Shown: positions 1 through 8,157 of the stretch, piece by piece
Position numbering within the stretch: position 1 is the first letter of the stretch
Layout of the letters: each line of letters begins with the position of its first letter
Assembly (NCBI GenBank): GCA_013331625.1
Contig: DUGC01000042.1
Location: 1-15,226 of the forward strand
Direction of reading: 5' to 3'
Source of the DNA: Candidatus Iainarchaeum sp.
GTDB lineage: Archaea; Iainarchaeota; Iainarchaeia; Iainarchaeales; Iainarchaeaceae
DNA: 15,226 nucleotides
Notes under the pieces: generated by a model
Database searches by the model: none
Told to the model about the DNA's origin: nothing
The model's input: only the letters and a program-made list of their open reading frames with translations
Program-made: the position numbers and the translations under genes

Positions 1-555
1 GCTGATATCATCGGCCTGAACTTTTACCCTAACAGCCCGAGATATGTCAGTGCAACCAATGCCGGAAAAATCGCAGATGCATGCCGCGGCAGATGCCTTG
101 TTGCAGGGGTTTTTGTAAATGATACGGTTGAGCGTGTCAGGATGATAAGCGCCGAGGTGGGCCTTGACATGCTGCAGTTTTCTGGCGATGAAATGCCTTC
201 ATATTTAAGGGAATTTTCCCTTCCTGCAATAAAAGTCCTGCATATGCGCGATAAAAAAAGCATCCTTGCGGCAAAAGACTATGATATCCGCACAATAATG
301 GTGGATTCGGCAGTTGATGGCCTTTATGGAGGCACCGGAAAAGCATTTGACCATCATGGCCTAATTGATATGAAGGCTCTTGGAGGAAAACAGCTTGCAT
401 TTTCAGGAGGCCTTGATGCGCGAAATGTAAGGGGGATAATTAAAGCATTTCGGCCATTCATGGTTGATGTGTGCAGTTCTGTTGAGGTTTGCGCCGGTGT
501 AAAAAGCGCCGTCAGGATGAGGGCATTTGTAAAAAGCGTGAGGTCGGCATTATGA
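1..555 (+). CDS. trpF: Phosphoribosylanthranilate isomerase, 5'-truncated by window edge
   Basis: The reading frame is open from base 1 to the TGA at 553-555, so the start lies outside the window. TrpF converts N-(5'-phosphoribosyl)anthranilate to CdRP, the third committed step to tryptophan. Visible family blocks, in order, are [13 protein letters not shown] (usually GFIFYPKSPRYVS), LQFSGDE (usually VQLHGDE), [17 protein letters not shown], which carries the general-acid Asp and the phosphate-side glycines, [10 protein letters not shown], and [15 protein letters not shown]. These cover the C-terminal part of the TIM barrel. The N-terminal strand with the catalytic Cys (KICG motif) is missing only because of the window edge. 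The stop overlaps the trpB start in an ATGA, and trpC or other trp genes probably lie upstream. Any ATG-led version beginning at 142 would drop conserved barrel sequence and is not the true start. Confidence 0.95.
   Translation, partial: ADIIGLNFYPNSPRYVSATNAGKIADACRGRCLVAGVFVNDTVERVRMISAEVGLDMLQFSGDEMPSYLREFSLPAIKVLHMRDKKSILAAKDYDIRTIMVDSAVDGLYGGTGKAFDHHGLIDMKALGGKQLAFSGGLDARNVRGIIKAFRPFMVDVCSSVEVCAGVKSAVRMRAFVKSVRSAL
540..544 (+). promoter_or_regulatory. Shine-Dalgarno for trpB (decides start)
   Basis: GAGGT lies inside the end of trpF with a 7-base spacer to the ATG at 552. It supports 552 as the trpB start rather than the in-frame ATG at 489, which would add 21 basic, non-family residues. 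Confidence 0.7.
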
Positions 556-1742
556 AAGGGATGTTTGGGGGATATGGCGGCCGGTTCGTGCCTGAGACCC
601 TCATGCCTGCGGTGGAAGAGCTTGAGCGCGCATTCAATAAATGCCGCAAGGACCGCAAATTCAATTCAGAGCTCAATGCATTGCTCTCAGGCTTTGTGGG
701 AAGGCCAACGCCGCTCACTTTTGCGCCGCGCCTCTCTTCCCAGCTTGGCTGTAAAATCTACCTGAAGCGTGAGGATTTGTGCCATACGGGCGCCCACAAG
801 ATAAATAATGCCCTGGGGCAGGGCCTTTTGGCAAAGTACATGGGCAAAAAAAGGATAATTGCCGAAACCGGGGCGGGGCAGCACGGTGTTGCAAGCGCGG
901 CAGCATGCGCAATGCTTGGCCTTGAGTGCTGCATTTACATGGGCACTGTTGACATGGAGAGGCAAAAGCCCAATGTTTTGCGCATGAGGCTTTGCGGGGC
1001 AAAAGTAATTCCTGTTGATAGCGGAACAAGGACTTTAAAGGATGCGATAAATGAAGCAATGCGCGACTGGACTGCAAATGTTAAAGATACGCACTACCTG
1101 CTTGGCTCAGCGCTGGGCCCTCATCCATATCCGACAATGGTTTGCCATTTCCAGTCCGTGATAGGGAAGGAATGCCGCAGGCAGGTCCTGAAAGCTGAGG
1201 GGAAGCTACCGCGCGCTATTATTGCATGTGTGGGCGGAGGAAGCAATGCGATAGGAATTTTCGGGGCATTCCTCAAGGATAAAAAAGTTGAGCTGATTGG
1301 CGTTGAGGCCGGCGGAAGGGGCATTGAAGGCGGCGAGCATGCCGCGCGCTTTGCGGATGAAAAGCTCGGGAGGAAAGGCGTGCTGCACGGGACACTCACA
1401 TATGTGCTGCAGGATAGCGACGGCCAGATTTACAACACCCATTCAATCTCTGCAGGGCTTGATTATTCGGCTGTGGGCCCGCAGCATTCATACCTGCGCG
1501 AAACCGGAAGGGCAAAGTATTATTTTGCGACCGACAGGGAAGCGCTTGATGCACTCAAACTGCTGTGCGAAAAAGAAGGCATAATCCCCGCCCTTGAAAG
1601 CGCCCATGCGATAGCTTACGCGCTCAGATACGCAAAGGGATGCAAAAAAAACGATATTGTTGTAATTAACGTTTCCGGAAGGGGAGACAAGGACCTTGAA
1701 ACGGTTTCAAAAGCGCTTGGTGAGGGAAATGAGCAGGTATAA
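552..1742 (+). CDS. trpB: Tryptophan synthase beta chain
   Basis: This PLP enzyme joins indole and L-serine to make tryptophan and works as an alpha2beta2 complex with TrpA. The product is 396 residues, the usual TrpB1 length. It opens with the typical [13 protein letters not shown] segment (residues 5-17). The PLP-binding lysine is K83 in [13 protein letters not shown]. Residues 105-112 (ETGAGQHG) form the substrate carboxylate loop, GGGSNAIG (228-235) binds the PLP phosphate, and a C-terminal SGRGDKD block closes the fold. This is the canonical TrpA-partnered form, not the longer TrpB2 form. ATG at 552 is chosen because it overlaps the trpF stop as ATGA, has a GAGGT site, and gives the family N-terminus; 561 is a less likely alternative. 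The gene ends 14 bases inside trpA, consistent with coupled synthesis of the two subunits. Confidence 0.97.
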   Translation: MKGMFGGYGGRFVPETLMPAVEELERAFNKCRKDRKFNSELNALLSGFVGRPTPLTFAPRLSSQLGCKIYLKREDLCHTGAHKINNALGQGLLAKYMGKKRIIAETGAGQHGVASAAACAMLGLECCIYMGTVDMERQKPNVLRMRLCGAKVIPVDSGTRTLKDAINEAMRDWTANVKDTHYLLGSALGPHPYPTMVCHFQSVIGKECRRQVLKAEGKLPRAIIACVGGGSNAIGIFGAFLKDKKVELIGVEAGGRGIEGGEHAARFADEKLGRKGVLHGTLTYVLQDSDGQIYNTHSISAGLDYSAVGPQHSYLRETGRAKYYFATDREALDALKLLCEKEGIIPALESAHAIAYALRYAKGCKKNDIVVINVSGRGDKDLETVSKALGEGNEQV

Positions 1743-2562
1743 TGATACTTTTGCAAGGCTTTCAGGGCGCAGGGAAGGCGCGCTGATCCCGTTTGTGGTG
1801 CTTGGCGACCCTGATTTTGAAACTTCGCAAAAAATCCTTGGGGTGCTTTGCGAGAAAGCCGATATTTTGGAGCTTGGCTTCCCGTTTTCCGACCCTATTG
1901 CAGATGGCAAGAGGATACAGGCGGCTGACCAGAGGGCGCTTTCTGCAGGTATCAGTGTTGAAAAATGCTTTGAGCTGATAAAAGGGGTGAGGGCAAAAAA
2001 TCCGTCAATTCCAATAGGCCTTCTGCTCTACTACAACCTTGTTTACACTAACGGGTGCGGAAATTTTTTGAAAAGGGCAAAGGATGCAGGCGTTGACGGC
2101 ATACTGATAGCAGACATGCCTGTTGAGGAATCAGGAGCAATAGCAAAATTGTGCCGCAAAATCGGCATTGAACAGATTTTCATTGTGGCCCAGACAACAG
2201 ATGGCAAAAGGATGAAGAAGATACTCCGCGTTGCCGCAGGCTTTGTCTATGTCGTGGGGGTGGCTGGCGTTACAGGCGAGCGCAGGGACGTTGGCGATGC
2301 CGCACTTGAGACAATCCGCAGGGCAAAAGCGGCATCAAGGATACCGGTGTGCATGGGGTTTGGGATTTCGGAACCTTCACACGTTGAAAAAGTAATAAGG
2401 GCGGGGGCTGACGGGGCAATTATTGGCTCGGCGCTGGAAGCTGTGATTGAGAGGAATCTGGGGGATCGGGAAAAAATGATTGCGGAAATTTCGGCTTTTA
2501 TTGAAAAGCTGAAAGGGGCAACTAAAGCTTATGAAACAGATAAAGCCAGTTCAGGGAATTGA
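1729..2562 (+). CDS. trpA: Tryptophan synthase alpha chain
   Basis: TrpA cleaves indole-3-glycerol phosphate and channels indole to TrpB. The 277-residue product is a full TIM barrel. The catalytic pair is visible: E48 in [10 protein letters not shown] and D59 in IADG (E49 and D60 in the Salmonella enzyme). Other family blocks are [39 protein letters not shown] (loop 6) and MGFGISEP plus [15 protein letters not shown] near the phosphate site. The start at 1729 gives [11 protein letters not shown], matching the family N-terminus, and has GAGGG just upstream with a short spacer. The open frame extends to 1696, but the extra residues are not conserved. The gene overlaps trpB by 14 bases and aroA by 32. 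Confidence 0.96.
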   Translation: MSRYNDTFARLSGRREGALIPFVVLGDPDFETSQKILGVLCEKADILELGFPFSDPIADGKRIQAADQRALSAGISVEKCFELIKGVRAKNPSIPIGLLLYYNLVYTNGCGNFLKRAKDAGVDGILIADMPVEESGAIAKLCRKIGIEQIFIVAQTTDGKRMKKILRVAAGFVYVVGVAGVTGERRDVGDAALETIRRAKAASRIPVCMGFGISEPSHVEKVIRAGADGAIIGSALEAVIERNLGDREKMIAEISAFIEKLKGATKAYETDKASSGN

Positions 2563-4297
2563 CGCAATTTTCACAGCGCCCCCGTCAAAAGCATACACGC
2601 TGCGCTGCCTTTTCATCGCAGCGCTTGCAAGTGGCAAAAGCGTGCTTAAAAATGCCCTCGCGGCAGATGACCAGCTGATTGCAGCTAAGGCACTATCGCA
2701 ATTTGGCGCAAAAGCGCAATTCAATGGCAGGGATTTTATTGTGGAAGGCAGCGGGGGGGAACTAAGTGCCCCTGTAGACGCCGTTTTCACCGCAAACTCC
2801 GGGGTCACAACACGTTTCCTCCTCCCGCTTGCCGGCCTTGCCAGGGGAAATAGCACAATTGACGGGGATATGAGGATGAGGCAGCGGCCGATAAAAGAGC
2901 TTGTTGATTCCCTTTCAGAACTGGGCGCGGAAATCAAAACACCGCAAGGCAGCAGCCTTCCGGTGCAGGTTTTTGGCAAAACACTCTTGGGTGGGAAAAC
3001 ACGGGTTTCAGGCTCTGAGAGCTCGCAATTCCTCAGTGCCCTTCTGGTGTGTGCGCCTTATATGGAAAAGGGGCTTGAGGTGAAGGTTGAAGGCCTGCGC
3101 TCAAAACCCTATATTGACATTACCATTGATTGCATGAATGAATTCGGGGTCCGCGTGGAAAACAGAAAATACGGGGAATTTATCGTGCGCAATGGCAGGT
3201 ATGGGGGAAGGGAATTTGAGATAGAAGGCGATTACAGCTCCGCTTCATACTTTTTCGCCGCGGCCGCAATTTTGGGGGGAAAGGTTCTGGTGCGCAACCT
3301 AAGGCCCGATTCAGTGCAGGGTGACCGGCACTTCCTTGCAATCCTTGAAAAAATGGGCTGCAGCGTGCAGCGTGGAAAGGATTTTGTGCAGGCTGAAAGG
3401 CAGGGCAGGCTGAACTCAATTGATGTTGATATGGGTGATTTTCCCGACCTTGTGCCAACACTTGCCGTTGTGTGCGCATTTGCGGGCGGAAAGAGCAAAA
3501 TCACAAACATCAGCCACCTTGCAGCAAAGGAGAGCAACCGGATTGAAAGTGTTGCAAAAAATCTGCAAAAGTGCGGCGTTGAGGTTGAATATGGCGCTGA
3601 TTACCTGCAAATTCTCGGTGGCAATCCCCGGGGCGCACGGATCATTACTTATAATGACCACCGGATCGCAATGGCATTTTCCGTGATGGGGCTTGCGGCT
3701 GCAGGGATGATGATCGATGATGAAAAGGCTGTTGCCAAAAGCTACCCTGATTTTTTCAATGAGCTTTCAAAATCCTGCAGGAAAAAAAATATTGCGTTCA
3801 TCGGCTATAGGGGCAGCGGAAAGAGCACTGCCGGAAAGCTGGTTTGCCAAAAGCTCGGGATGGAATTCGTTGACCTTGATGCGGAGATAATGAAGATGGA
3901 TGGCAGGCCGATCCCGAGGATTTTCGCCCAGAGCGGGGAGGCTTTTTTCAGGGAACTTGAAAAAAAGGCTGTTGCGCGGTTTGCCGATCAAGAGGGGCTT
4001 TGCATTGCATGCGGTGGCGGGGTTGTGGAGGACGTTGCAAATATTGATAGCCTTAAAAGGAATTCAATCGTGGTATTGCTGGATGCAAAACCCAAGACAT
4101 TGTATTCACGGATCAAGGGCGATCCGAACAGGCCAGAGCTGACTGATAAAAAGGGGATCGAAGAGGTAGAGCACATGCTGGCAAAAAGAAAGAAGGCTTA
4201 TGAAAGCGCGGCCGATTTTGTGGTGAGCGGCGAGGGCAGCATCGGGGAGTGCGCTGCGCTCGTCCTTGAGGCGCTTGGGGGAGGTCGGGCAAAATGA
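2531..4297 (+). CDS. aroA-aroK: EPSP synthase-shikimate kinase fusion (AroA-AroK)
   Basis: One 588-residue frame carries two shikimate-pathway enzymes. Residues 1 to about 412 are 5-enolpyruvylshikimate-3-phosphate synthase: PPSKAYTLR (17-25), NSGVTTRFL (89-97), RQRPIKELVD (117-126), GSESSQFLSALL (160-171), D306 in DFPD, KESNR (333-337), YNDHRIAM (374-381) and KSYPDF (403-408). Residues about 420-588 are a bacterial-type P-loop shikimate kinase: Walker A GYRGSGKST (425-433), DLD (448-450), R474 in FFRELE, GGG (495-497) and a lid arginine R534 in NRPEL. Both domains look complete, joined by a short basic linker with no stop or frameshift between them. The fusion would carry out the fifth (kinase) and sixth (EPSPS) steps of the pathway. 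The start lies 32 bases inside trpA; no later start is possible because the PPSK loop begins at residue 17. Two EPSPS active-site positions differ from consensus: Ser to Ala21 and Thr to Val92. Confidence 0.96.
   Translation: MKQIKPVQGIDAIFTAPPSKAYTLRCLFIAALASGKSVLKNALAADDQLIAAKALSQFGAKAQFNGRDFIVEGSGGELSAPVDAVFTANSGVTTRFLLPLAGLARGNSTIDGDMRMRQRPIKELVDSLSELGAEIKTPQGSSLPVQVFGKTLLGGKTRVSGSESSQFLSALLVCAPYMEKGLEVKVEGLRSKPYIDITIDCMNEFGVRVENRKYGEFIVRNGRYGGREFEIEGDYSSASYFFAAAAILGGKVLVRNLRPDSVQGDRHFLAILEKMGCSVQRGKDFVQAERQGRLNSIDVDMGDFPDLVPTLAVVCAFAGGKSKITNISHLAAKESNRIESVAKNLQKCGVEVEYGADYLQILGGNPRGARIITYNDHRIAMAFSVMGLAAAGMMIDDEKAVAKSYPDFFNELSKSCRKKNIAFIGYRGSGKSTAGKLVCQKLGMEFVDLDAEIMKMDGRPIPRIFAQSGEAFFRELEKKAVARFADQEGLCIACGGGVVEDVANIDSLKRNSIVVLLDAKPKTLYSRIKGDPNRPELTDKKGIEEVEHMLAKRKKAYESAADFVVSGEGSIGECAALVLEALGGGRAK
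4277..4285 (+). promoter_or_regulatory. Strong Shine-Dalgarno for aroB
   Basis: GGGGGAGGT lies in the last codons of the fusion gene, 8 bases before the aroB ATG at 4294. It is the best ribosome-binding match in the cluster and supports the ATGA start. Confidence 0.7.
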
Positions 4298-5424
4298 ATG
4301 GGATAATTGATTTCAATTACTTTGAAAAAGTGAGGGTGAAACTTTCCACAAGAGCAGACAATAGCTATAATATAATTATAGCCAAAAACCTGTTTCCCGC
4401 ACTTGCCCGCTCGATTTCCAGGGACAATTTTGGCAGCAGGTACTGCATCATCACCGATTCCAATGTCGCAAAAATATTTGGCAATAGGCTTTTGAAGCAA
4501 TTTAATGGTTTAGGCATTAAATGCGATTTGATCTCTTTTCCTGCAGGGGAGAAGAGCAAGAACCTGAAAACTGCCGGAAAGATACTTGAAAAAATGGCTT
4601 CAATTGGCCTTGACAGGAAGAGCTGCGTTATTGCGCTGGGCGGAGGGGTAGCAGGCGATATTGCAGGCTTTGCAGCCGCGATTTACCTGCGCGGGATAAA
4701 TTTCGTGCAGGTGCCAACAACGCTTCTTGCAATGGCAGATTCCGGCATTGGCGGGAAAACAGGGGTGAACCTTGGAGCCGGAAAGAACCTTTGCGGATCA
4801 TTCCACCAGCCAAAAAAAGTTTATATGTGCACCGAAGCGTTGTCGACATTGCAAAAGCGCGAGATGAGGAACGGGCTTGCAGAGGTAGTGAAGCATGCGG
4901 TAATTTTTGACAGGGATTTTTTTGGATTCATTGAGCAAAACCTCGAAAGGGTCATGTCCCTTGAGGATGGCATAATTGTAAAGCTTGTGAAAAGAAACTG
5001 CGAGCTCAAGTCAAAGGTCGTTGAAATGGATGAAAAGGAAAGCAATTTGCGCAAGGCCCTCAATTTTGGCCACACGATCGGCCATGCCGTTGAGGCGCTT
5101 GGCAATTATAAAAAATACAGCCACGGGCAGGCTGTTTCAATTGGCATGGCATGCGAGGCGCAAATTGCGCGCGGGATCGGGATAATGCCTGAAAGGGATG
5201 CCGGAAGGATCAGGGCATTATTGCAAAAAATAGGCCTTCCTGTAAGGCTGGAATATGGGGCGCAGGAAACCCTTGAAGCTGCAAGGAGCGATAAGAAGGC
5301 AGATGGCGGAAAACTCCATTACGCGCTTGCAAAAAGCATTGGCCGGATGCATACTGAGGGCGGGAAGTTTGCAGTGCATGTTGATGACGGGATAGTTAAG
5401 AAAGTTCTGGAGGGCTGCAGATGA
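4294..5424 (+). CDS. aroB: 3-dehydroquinate synthase
   Basis: AroB converts DAHP to 3-dehydroquinate using NAD and a divalent metal, the second step of the shikimate pathway. The 376-residue product has the NAD loop GGGVAGDIAGF (116-126), the segment VPTTLLAMADSGIGGKTGVN (140-159), and the three metal ligands E197 (GLAEVVKHA), H260 (NFGHTIGHA) and H277 (SHGQAVSIGM). This is the NAD-dependent AroB family of bacteria, plants and fungi, not the archaeal AroB' (dehydroquinate synthase II), so the host probably makes DAHP by the ordinary route. The N-terminus has about 20 residues before the core and DSGIGG replaces the common DSSVGG. The gene starts in an ATGA overlap with aroA-aroK and ends in an ATGA overlap with aroD. 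Confidence 0.96.
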   Translation: MNGIIDFNYFEKVRVKLSTRADNSYNIIIAKNLFPALARSISRDNFGSRYCIITDSNVAKIFGNRLLKQFNGLGIKCDLISFPAGEKSKNLKTAGKILEKMASIGLDRKSCVIALGGGVAGDIAGFAAAIYLRGINFVQVPTTLLAMADSGIGGKTGVNLGAGKNLCGSFHQPKKVYMCTEALSTLQKREMRNGLAEVVKHAVIFDRDFFGFIEQNLERVMSLEDGIIVKLVKRNCELKSKVVEMDEKESNLRKALNFGHTIGHAVEALGNYKKYSHGQAVSIGMACEAQIARGIGIMPERDAGRIRALLQKIGLPVRLEYGAQETLEAARSDKKADGGKLHYALAKSIGRMHTEGGKFAVHVDDGIVKKVLEGCR

Positions 5425-6110
5425 TAATTGTCCCTGTTGTTGCGATGAATATGCCTGATGCGCTGGCGCAGGTCAAGGCTGCAAACAAGGTTTGCGATGC
5501 AATTGAGCTTCGGCTTGATTATTTCAAAAAGCTTGGCGAGCATGAGCTCTCGCGCCTCATAGCTGCGTGCAAAAAGCCATGCATCTGCACATGCAGGAGC
5601 GCAAAGGAAGGCGGAAGGTTCGAAGGCCCTGATAATGTCAGGGTGCAGGTGCTAAGAAGCGCGATCAAAAACGGGGCGCACTATGTGGACATTGAATTTG
5701 AGACAAAGCCCTCGCTGCGCAAATCACTCTATAAATACGCAAAAGTGCGCAGGGCAAAAGTAATCCTTTCAAAGCACTGCACAACCCATACCCCGCCGCT
5801 AAAAGAGCTCAGGGCCCTGCTTGAAAGAATGAGGAAAGATAATGCGCATGTGGTAAAAATCGTGGCGAAGGCAAACAAGCACGATGACAACAAAGTCATT
5901 TTGGCTTTATTTAAGGACGCAAGCAGGAAAAGGGTGAGGCTCATTGCATTCTGCATGGGGGATCTTGGAAAGGATTCAAGGATACTTTCAAGGTTCATTG
6001 GCGGCTTTGCGACATTTGCTTCACTTGGTAAAGGCCTTGAGAGCGCGCAGGGGCAGATCAGCGTGCAGGAGATGAGGAAGATGCATACTGAACTGGGGGC
6101 AGTGCTATGA
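5421..6110 (+). CDS. aroD: 3-dehydroquinate dehydratase, type I
   Basis: AroD removes water from 3-dehydroquinate through a Schiff-base lysine. The 229-residue length and motifs mark the type I (TIM-barrel) family: ELRLDYF (29-35), EGGRF (63-67), the catalytic histidine H119 in LSKHCTTHTPP, the Schiff-base lysine K146 in VVKIVAK, CMGDLGKDSR (178-187), and GQISVQEM (211-218). Some loops deviate from the common pattern: HC for the usual HD after the catalytic His, and SAQGQ where SAPGQ is usual, but both catalytic residues are intact. Start and stop each lie in ATGA overlaps with aroB and aroE, and GGAGGG (5409-5414) sits 6 bases before the ATG. Confidence 0.94.
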   Translation: MIIVPVVAMNMPDALAQVKAANKVCDAIELRLDYFKKLGEHELSRLIAACKKPCICTCRSAKEGGRFEGPDNVRVQVLRSAIKNGAHYVDIEFETKPSLRKSLYKYAKVRRAKVILSKHCTTHTPPLKELRALLERMRKDNAHVVKIVAKANKHDDNKVILALFKDASRKRVRLIAFCMGDLGKDSRILSRFIGGFATFASLGKGLESAQGQISVQEMRKMHTELGAVL

Positions 6111-6928
6111 CGGGTGGCAAAACAAGGCTTGTATGCCTTCTTGGAAAGCCTGCAAGGCACTCTCTTTCGCCAAGGATGCACAATGCGGGCTACGGTGCGC
6201 TTGGGCTTGATTTTGTGTACCTTGCTTTTGAGCCAAAAGATCTTGAAAAGGCGGTTGACGGCTTAAAAGAGCTTGAGGCAGCTGGCTTCAATGTTACAAT
6301 GCCTTTCAAATCGCAGATATTAAAGCACCTTGATTCAATAGACCCAATTGCAAAAAAGATAGGTGCCGTGAACACTGTCGTGAACAGGAACGGGAAACTC
6401 AAAGGGTATAATACGGACGGCCCTGGGGCAATTGCTGCAATCAAAAAAGTCACTGAAATTAAAGGAAAAAGGGTTTTGCTCATTGGGGCAGGGGGGGCGG
6501 GGAGGGCGATAGGTTTTTACCTAAAAAGGAGCGGGGCAAAGACCACGATTGCCGACAGGACTCATTTTAAGGCAGAAAAACTGGCAGGGGCGCTGCGTGC
6601 AAAAAATATAGGCATTGAAAAAATTGACAATCTTGCTGATTTTGATATTATAATTAACGCGTCCCCCAGCGGAATGCACCCCAACACCGGTGAAACCCCC
6701 CTATCGCCACAATTGCTTGAATCGCGCCACATCGTATTTGACATTGTCTATGATCCGCCAGAAACAAAATTCCTTTCAGAGGCAAAGGCAAAAGGGTGCG
6801 TGACAATTAACGGGCTTGAGATGCTTTTGGGGCAGGGTTTTGAGGGATTTAGGCTCTTTACGGGAAGGGATGCGCCGCGAAATGCGATGGAAAAAGCGGT
6901 GACGGAGGCATTTGCATCAAAGCACTGA
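6107..6928 (+). CDS. aroE: Shikimate dehydrogenase
   Basis: AroE reduces 3-dehydroshikimate to shikimate with a nicotinamide cofactor. The 273-residue product has the shikimate pocket SLSPRMHN (19-26), NVTMPFK (62-68) with catalytic K68, GAVNTV (86-91), and GYNTDG (100-105) with D104. The Rossmann loop is GAGGAGRAIG (127-136). NASPSGMHP and GLEMLLGQGFEGFRLFTG complete the family signature. The cofactor-specificity loop reads ADRT where NADP-preferring enzymes usually have NRT, so NADP use is likely but not certain. The ATG overlaps the aroD stop as ATGA, with a G-run at 6094-6098 as ribosome-binding site. It is the last gene of the overlapping run; 104 AT-rich bases follow before aroC. Confidence 0.95.
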   Translation: MTGGKTRLVCLLGKPARHSLSPRMHNAGYGALGLDFVYLAFEPKDLEKAVDGLKELEAAGFNVTMPFKSQILKHLDSIDPIAKKIGAVNTVVNRNGKLKGYNTDGPGAIAAIKKVTEIKGKRVLLIGAGGAGRAIGFYLKRSGAKTTIADRTHFKAEKLAGALRAKNIGIEKIDNLADFDIIINASPSGMHPNTGETPLSPQLLESRHIVFDIVYDPPETKFLSEAKAKGCVTINGLEMLLGQGFEGFRLFTGRDAPRNAMEKAVTEAFASKH

Positions 6929-7032
6929 ATGCAAATCATTATAATCAGGAAAATTTAATGGGATTATAAAATCTGTAAAAGGAAAATTGGTTTTTTGGAA
7001 AAATCAGGCATTTTTGCAGGGAGTGATATTGG
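6929..7032 (+). promoter_or_regulatory. aroE-aroC intergenic region with probable promoter
   Basis: This AT-rich spacer is the only real break in the aromatic cluster. It holds TTATAAAAT at 6964-6972, a fair archaeal TATA box that would start transcription near 6995, and an earlier ATTATAAT at 6938-6945. A T6 tract at 6991-6996 could end aroE transcripts. GGGAGTGAT at 7019-7027 is the aroC ribosome-binding site, 5 bases before the ATG. AATCAGG occurs twice (6943-6949 and 7002-7008). The promoter call is inference from base composition and spacing. Confidence 0.4.
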
Positions 7033-8100
7033 ATGGGCTTCAACACGTTCGGGAAAATTTTCACATTCACAAGCTTTGGCGAGAGCCACGGGAAAGCAAT
7101 CGGTGCCGTAGTGGATGGGTGCCCTGCGGGCATCAGGATCAGTGAAATGGACATCCAAAAAGAGCTTGACCGCAGAAGGCCGGGGCAATCAGGCGTTACC
7201 ACCGCTCGCAGCGAGGAGGATAAAATAGAGATCCTTTCAGGCGTGTTTGAAGGCAGCACTACCGGCATGCCCATTGCAATGCTGATATACAACAAGGACA
7301 TGCGGAGCAGGGATTATTCAAATATAAAAGATGTGTTCAGGCCCGGCCATGCGGATTTCACTTATGAGCAAAAGTTTGGCATACGCGATTACCGCGGGGG
7401 TGGCAGGAGCTCGGCGCGCGAGACCGCGATGCGGGTTGCTGCGGGGGCGATTGCAAAGAAATTTTTGGCGCAAAAAGGCATTGGAATTAAAGGCTTTTCG
7501 CGCGAGATTGCCGGAATCGTTGCGCAAAGAACCGATTGTTCCGTGATTGAACAAAATCCGGTGCGCGCCCCTGACATGGACGCTGCAAAAAAAATGGAAA
7601 AAGCAGTGCTTGCTGCAAAAGATGAAGGCGACAGCGTTGGCGGCATTGTTGAAGTTGTTGCAAGCGGCGTTCCAATTGGCCTTGGGGAGCCGGTGTATTA
7701 TAAGCTTGATTCAAAGCTCGCTGAAGCGCTCATGAGCATCAATGCGTTGAAAGGGGTTGAAATCGGGTCAGGGTTTGGGTCTGCAAAGCTCAAGGGCTCG
7801 CAGAACAATGATGCGATGCATATTTCCAGGGGGAAAGTGAAGTTTTCCACCAACAATTCCGGCGGGATATCGGGCGGAATCAGCAATGGCGATGACATTA
7901 TCTGCCGCATTGCAATAAAGCCCGCATCATCGATTTCAAAAGAGCAGCAGACTGTAGACAGGAGAGGGAAACAGGCAAAAATCGCGGTGTCAGGTAGGCA
8001 TGACCCGTGCCTGTGCCCGCGCGCGGTGCCTGTAGCTGAGGCCATGGTTGCAGTTGTGCTGATGGACATGTATTTAATTGCAAAGGCAAGGAAAAAATGA
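7033..8100 (+). CDS. aroC: Chorismate synthase
   Basis: AroC eliminates phosphate from EPSP to give chorismate, the last shared step, and needs reduced FMN. The 355-residue product is full length and highly conserved: GESHG (16-20), DRRRPGQS (46-53), RSRDYSN (91-97), FRPGHADFTY (102-111), RDYRGGGRSSARET (118-131), a C-terminal block with NNSGGISGGISNGDDI, and GRHDPCLCPRAVPVAEAM from residue 321. It follows aroE on the same strand but has its own ribosome-binding site and probably its own promoter. With the preceding genes it completes the route from DAHP to chorismate. Confidence 0.98.
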   Translation: MGFNTFGKIFTFTSFGESHGKAIGAVVDGCPAGIRISEMDIQKELDRRRPGQSGVTTARSEEDKIEILSGVFEGSTTGMPIAMLIYNKDMRSRDYSNIKDVFRPGHADFTYEQKFGIRDYRGGGRSSARETAMRVAAGAIAKKFLAQKGIGIKGFSREIAGIVAQRTDCSVIEQNPVRAPDMDAAKKMEKAVLAAKDEGDSVGGIVEVVASGVPIGLGEPVYYKLDSKLAEALMSINALKGVEIGSGFGSAKLKGSQNNDAMHISRGKVKFSTNNSGGISGGISNGDDIICRIAIKPASSISKEQQTVDRRGKQAKIAVSGRHDPCLCPRAVPVAEAMVAVVLMDMYLIAKARKK

Positions 8101-8119
8101 CTTTTCAGATCGCAATCCA

Positions 8120-8127
8120 TTAAAATA
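8120..8127 (+). promoter_or_regulatory. Possible TATA box for the PEPCK-like gene
   Basis: TTAAAATA lies about 34 bases before the TTG start at 8158. Transcription from it would begin near 8150, leaving a very short leader that would cut into the G-run used as ribosome-binding site, so one of the two assignments may be wrong. Confidence 0.25.
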
Positions 8128-8157
8128 GTAACGCACAATCCTTTTTGGGGGACAGAT

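Noticed and set aside
489..551. In-frame upstream extension of trpB from ATG 489
   Set aside because: It adds 21 basic residues unlike the family; the ATG at 552 has a GAGGT site and overlaps the trpF stop as ATGA.
687..1442. Long antisense open frames within trpB
   Set aside because: They run opposite to a well-conserved gene, resemble no family, and have no start signals of their own.
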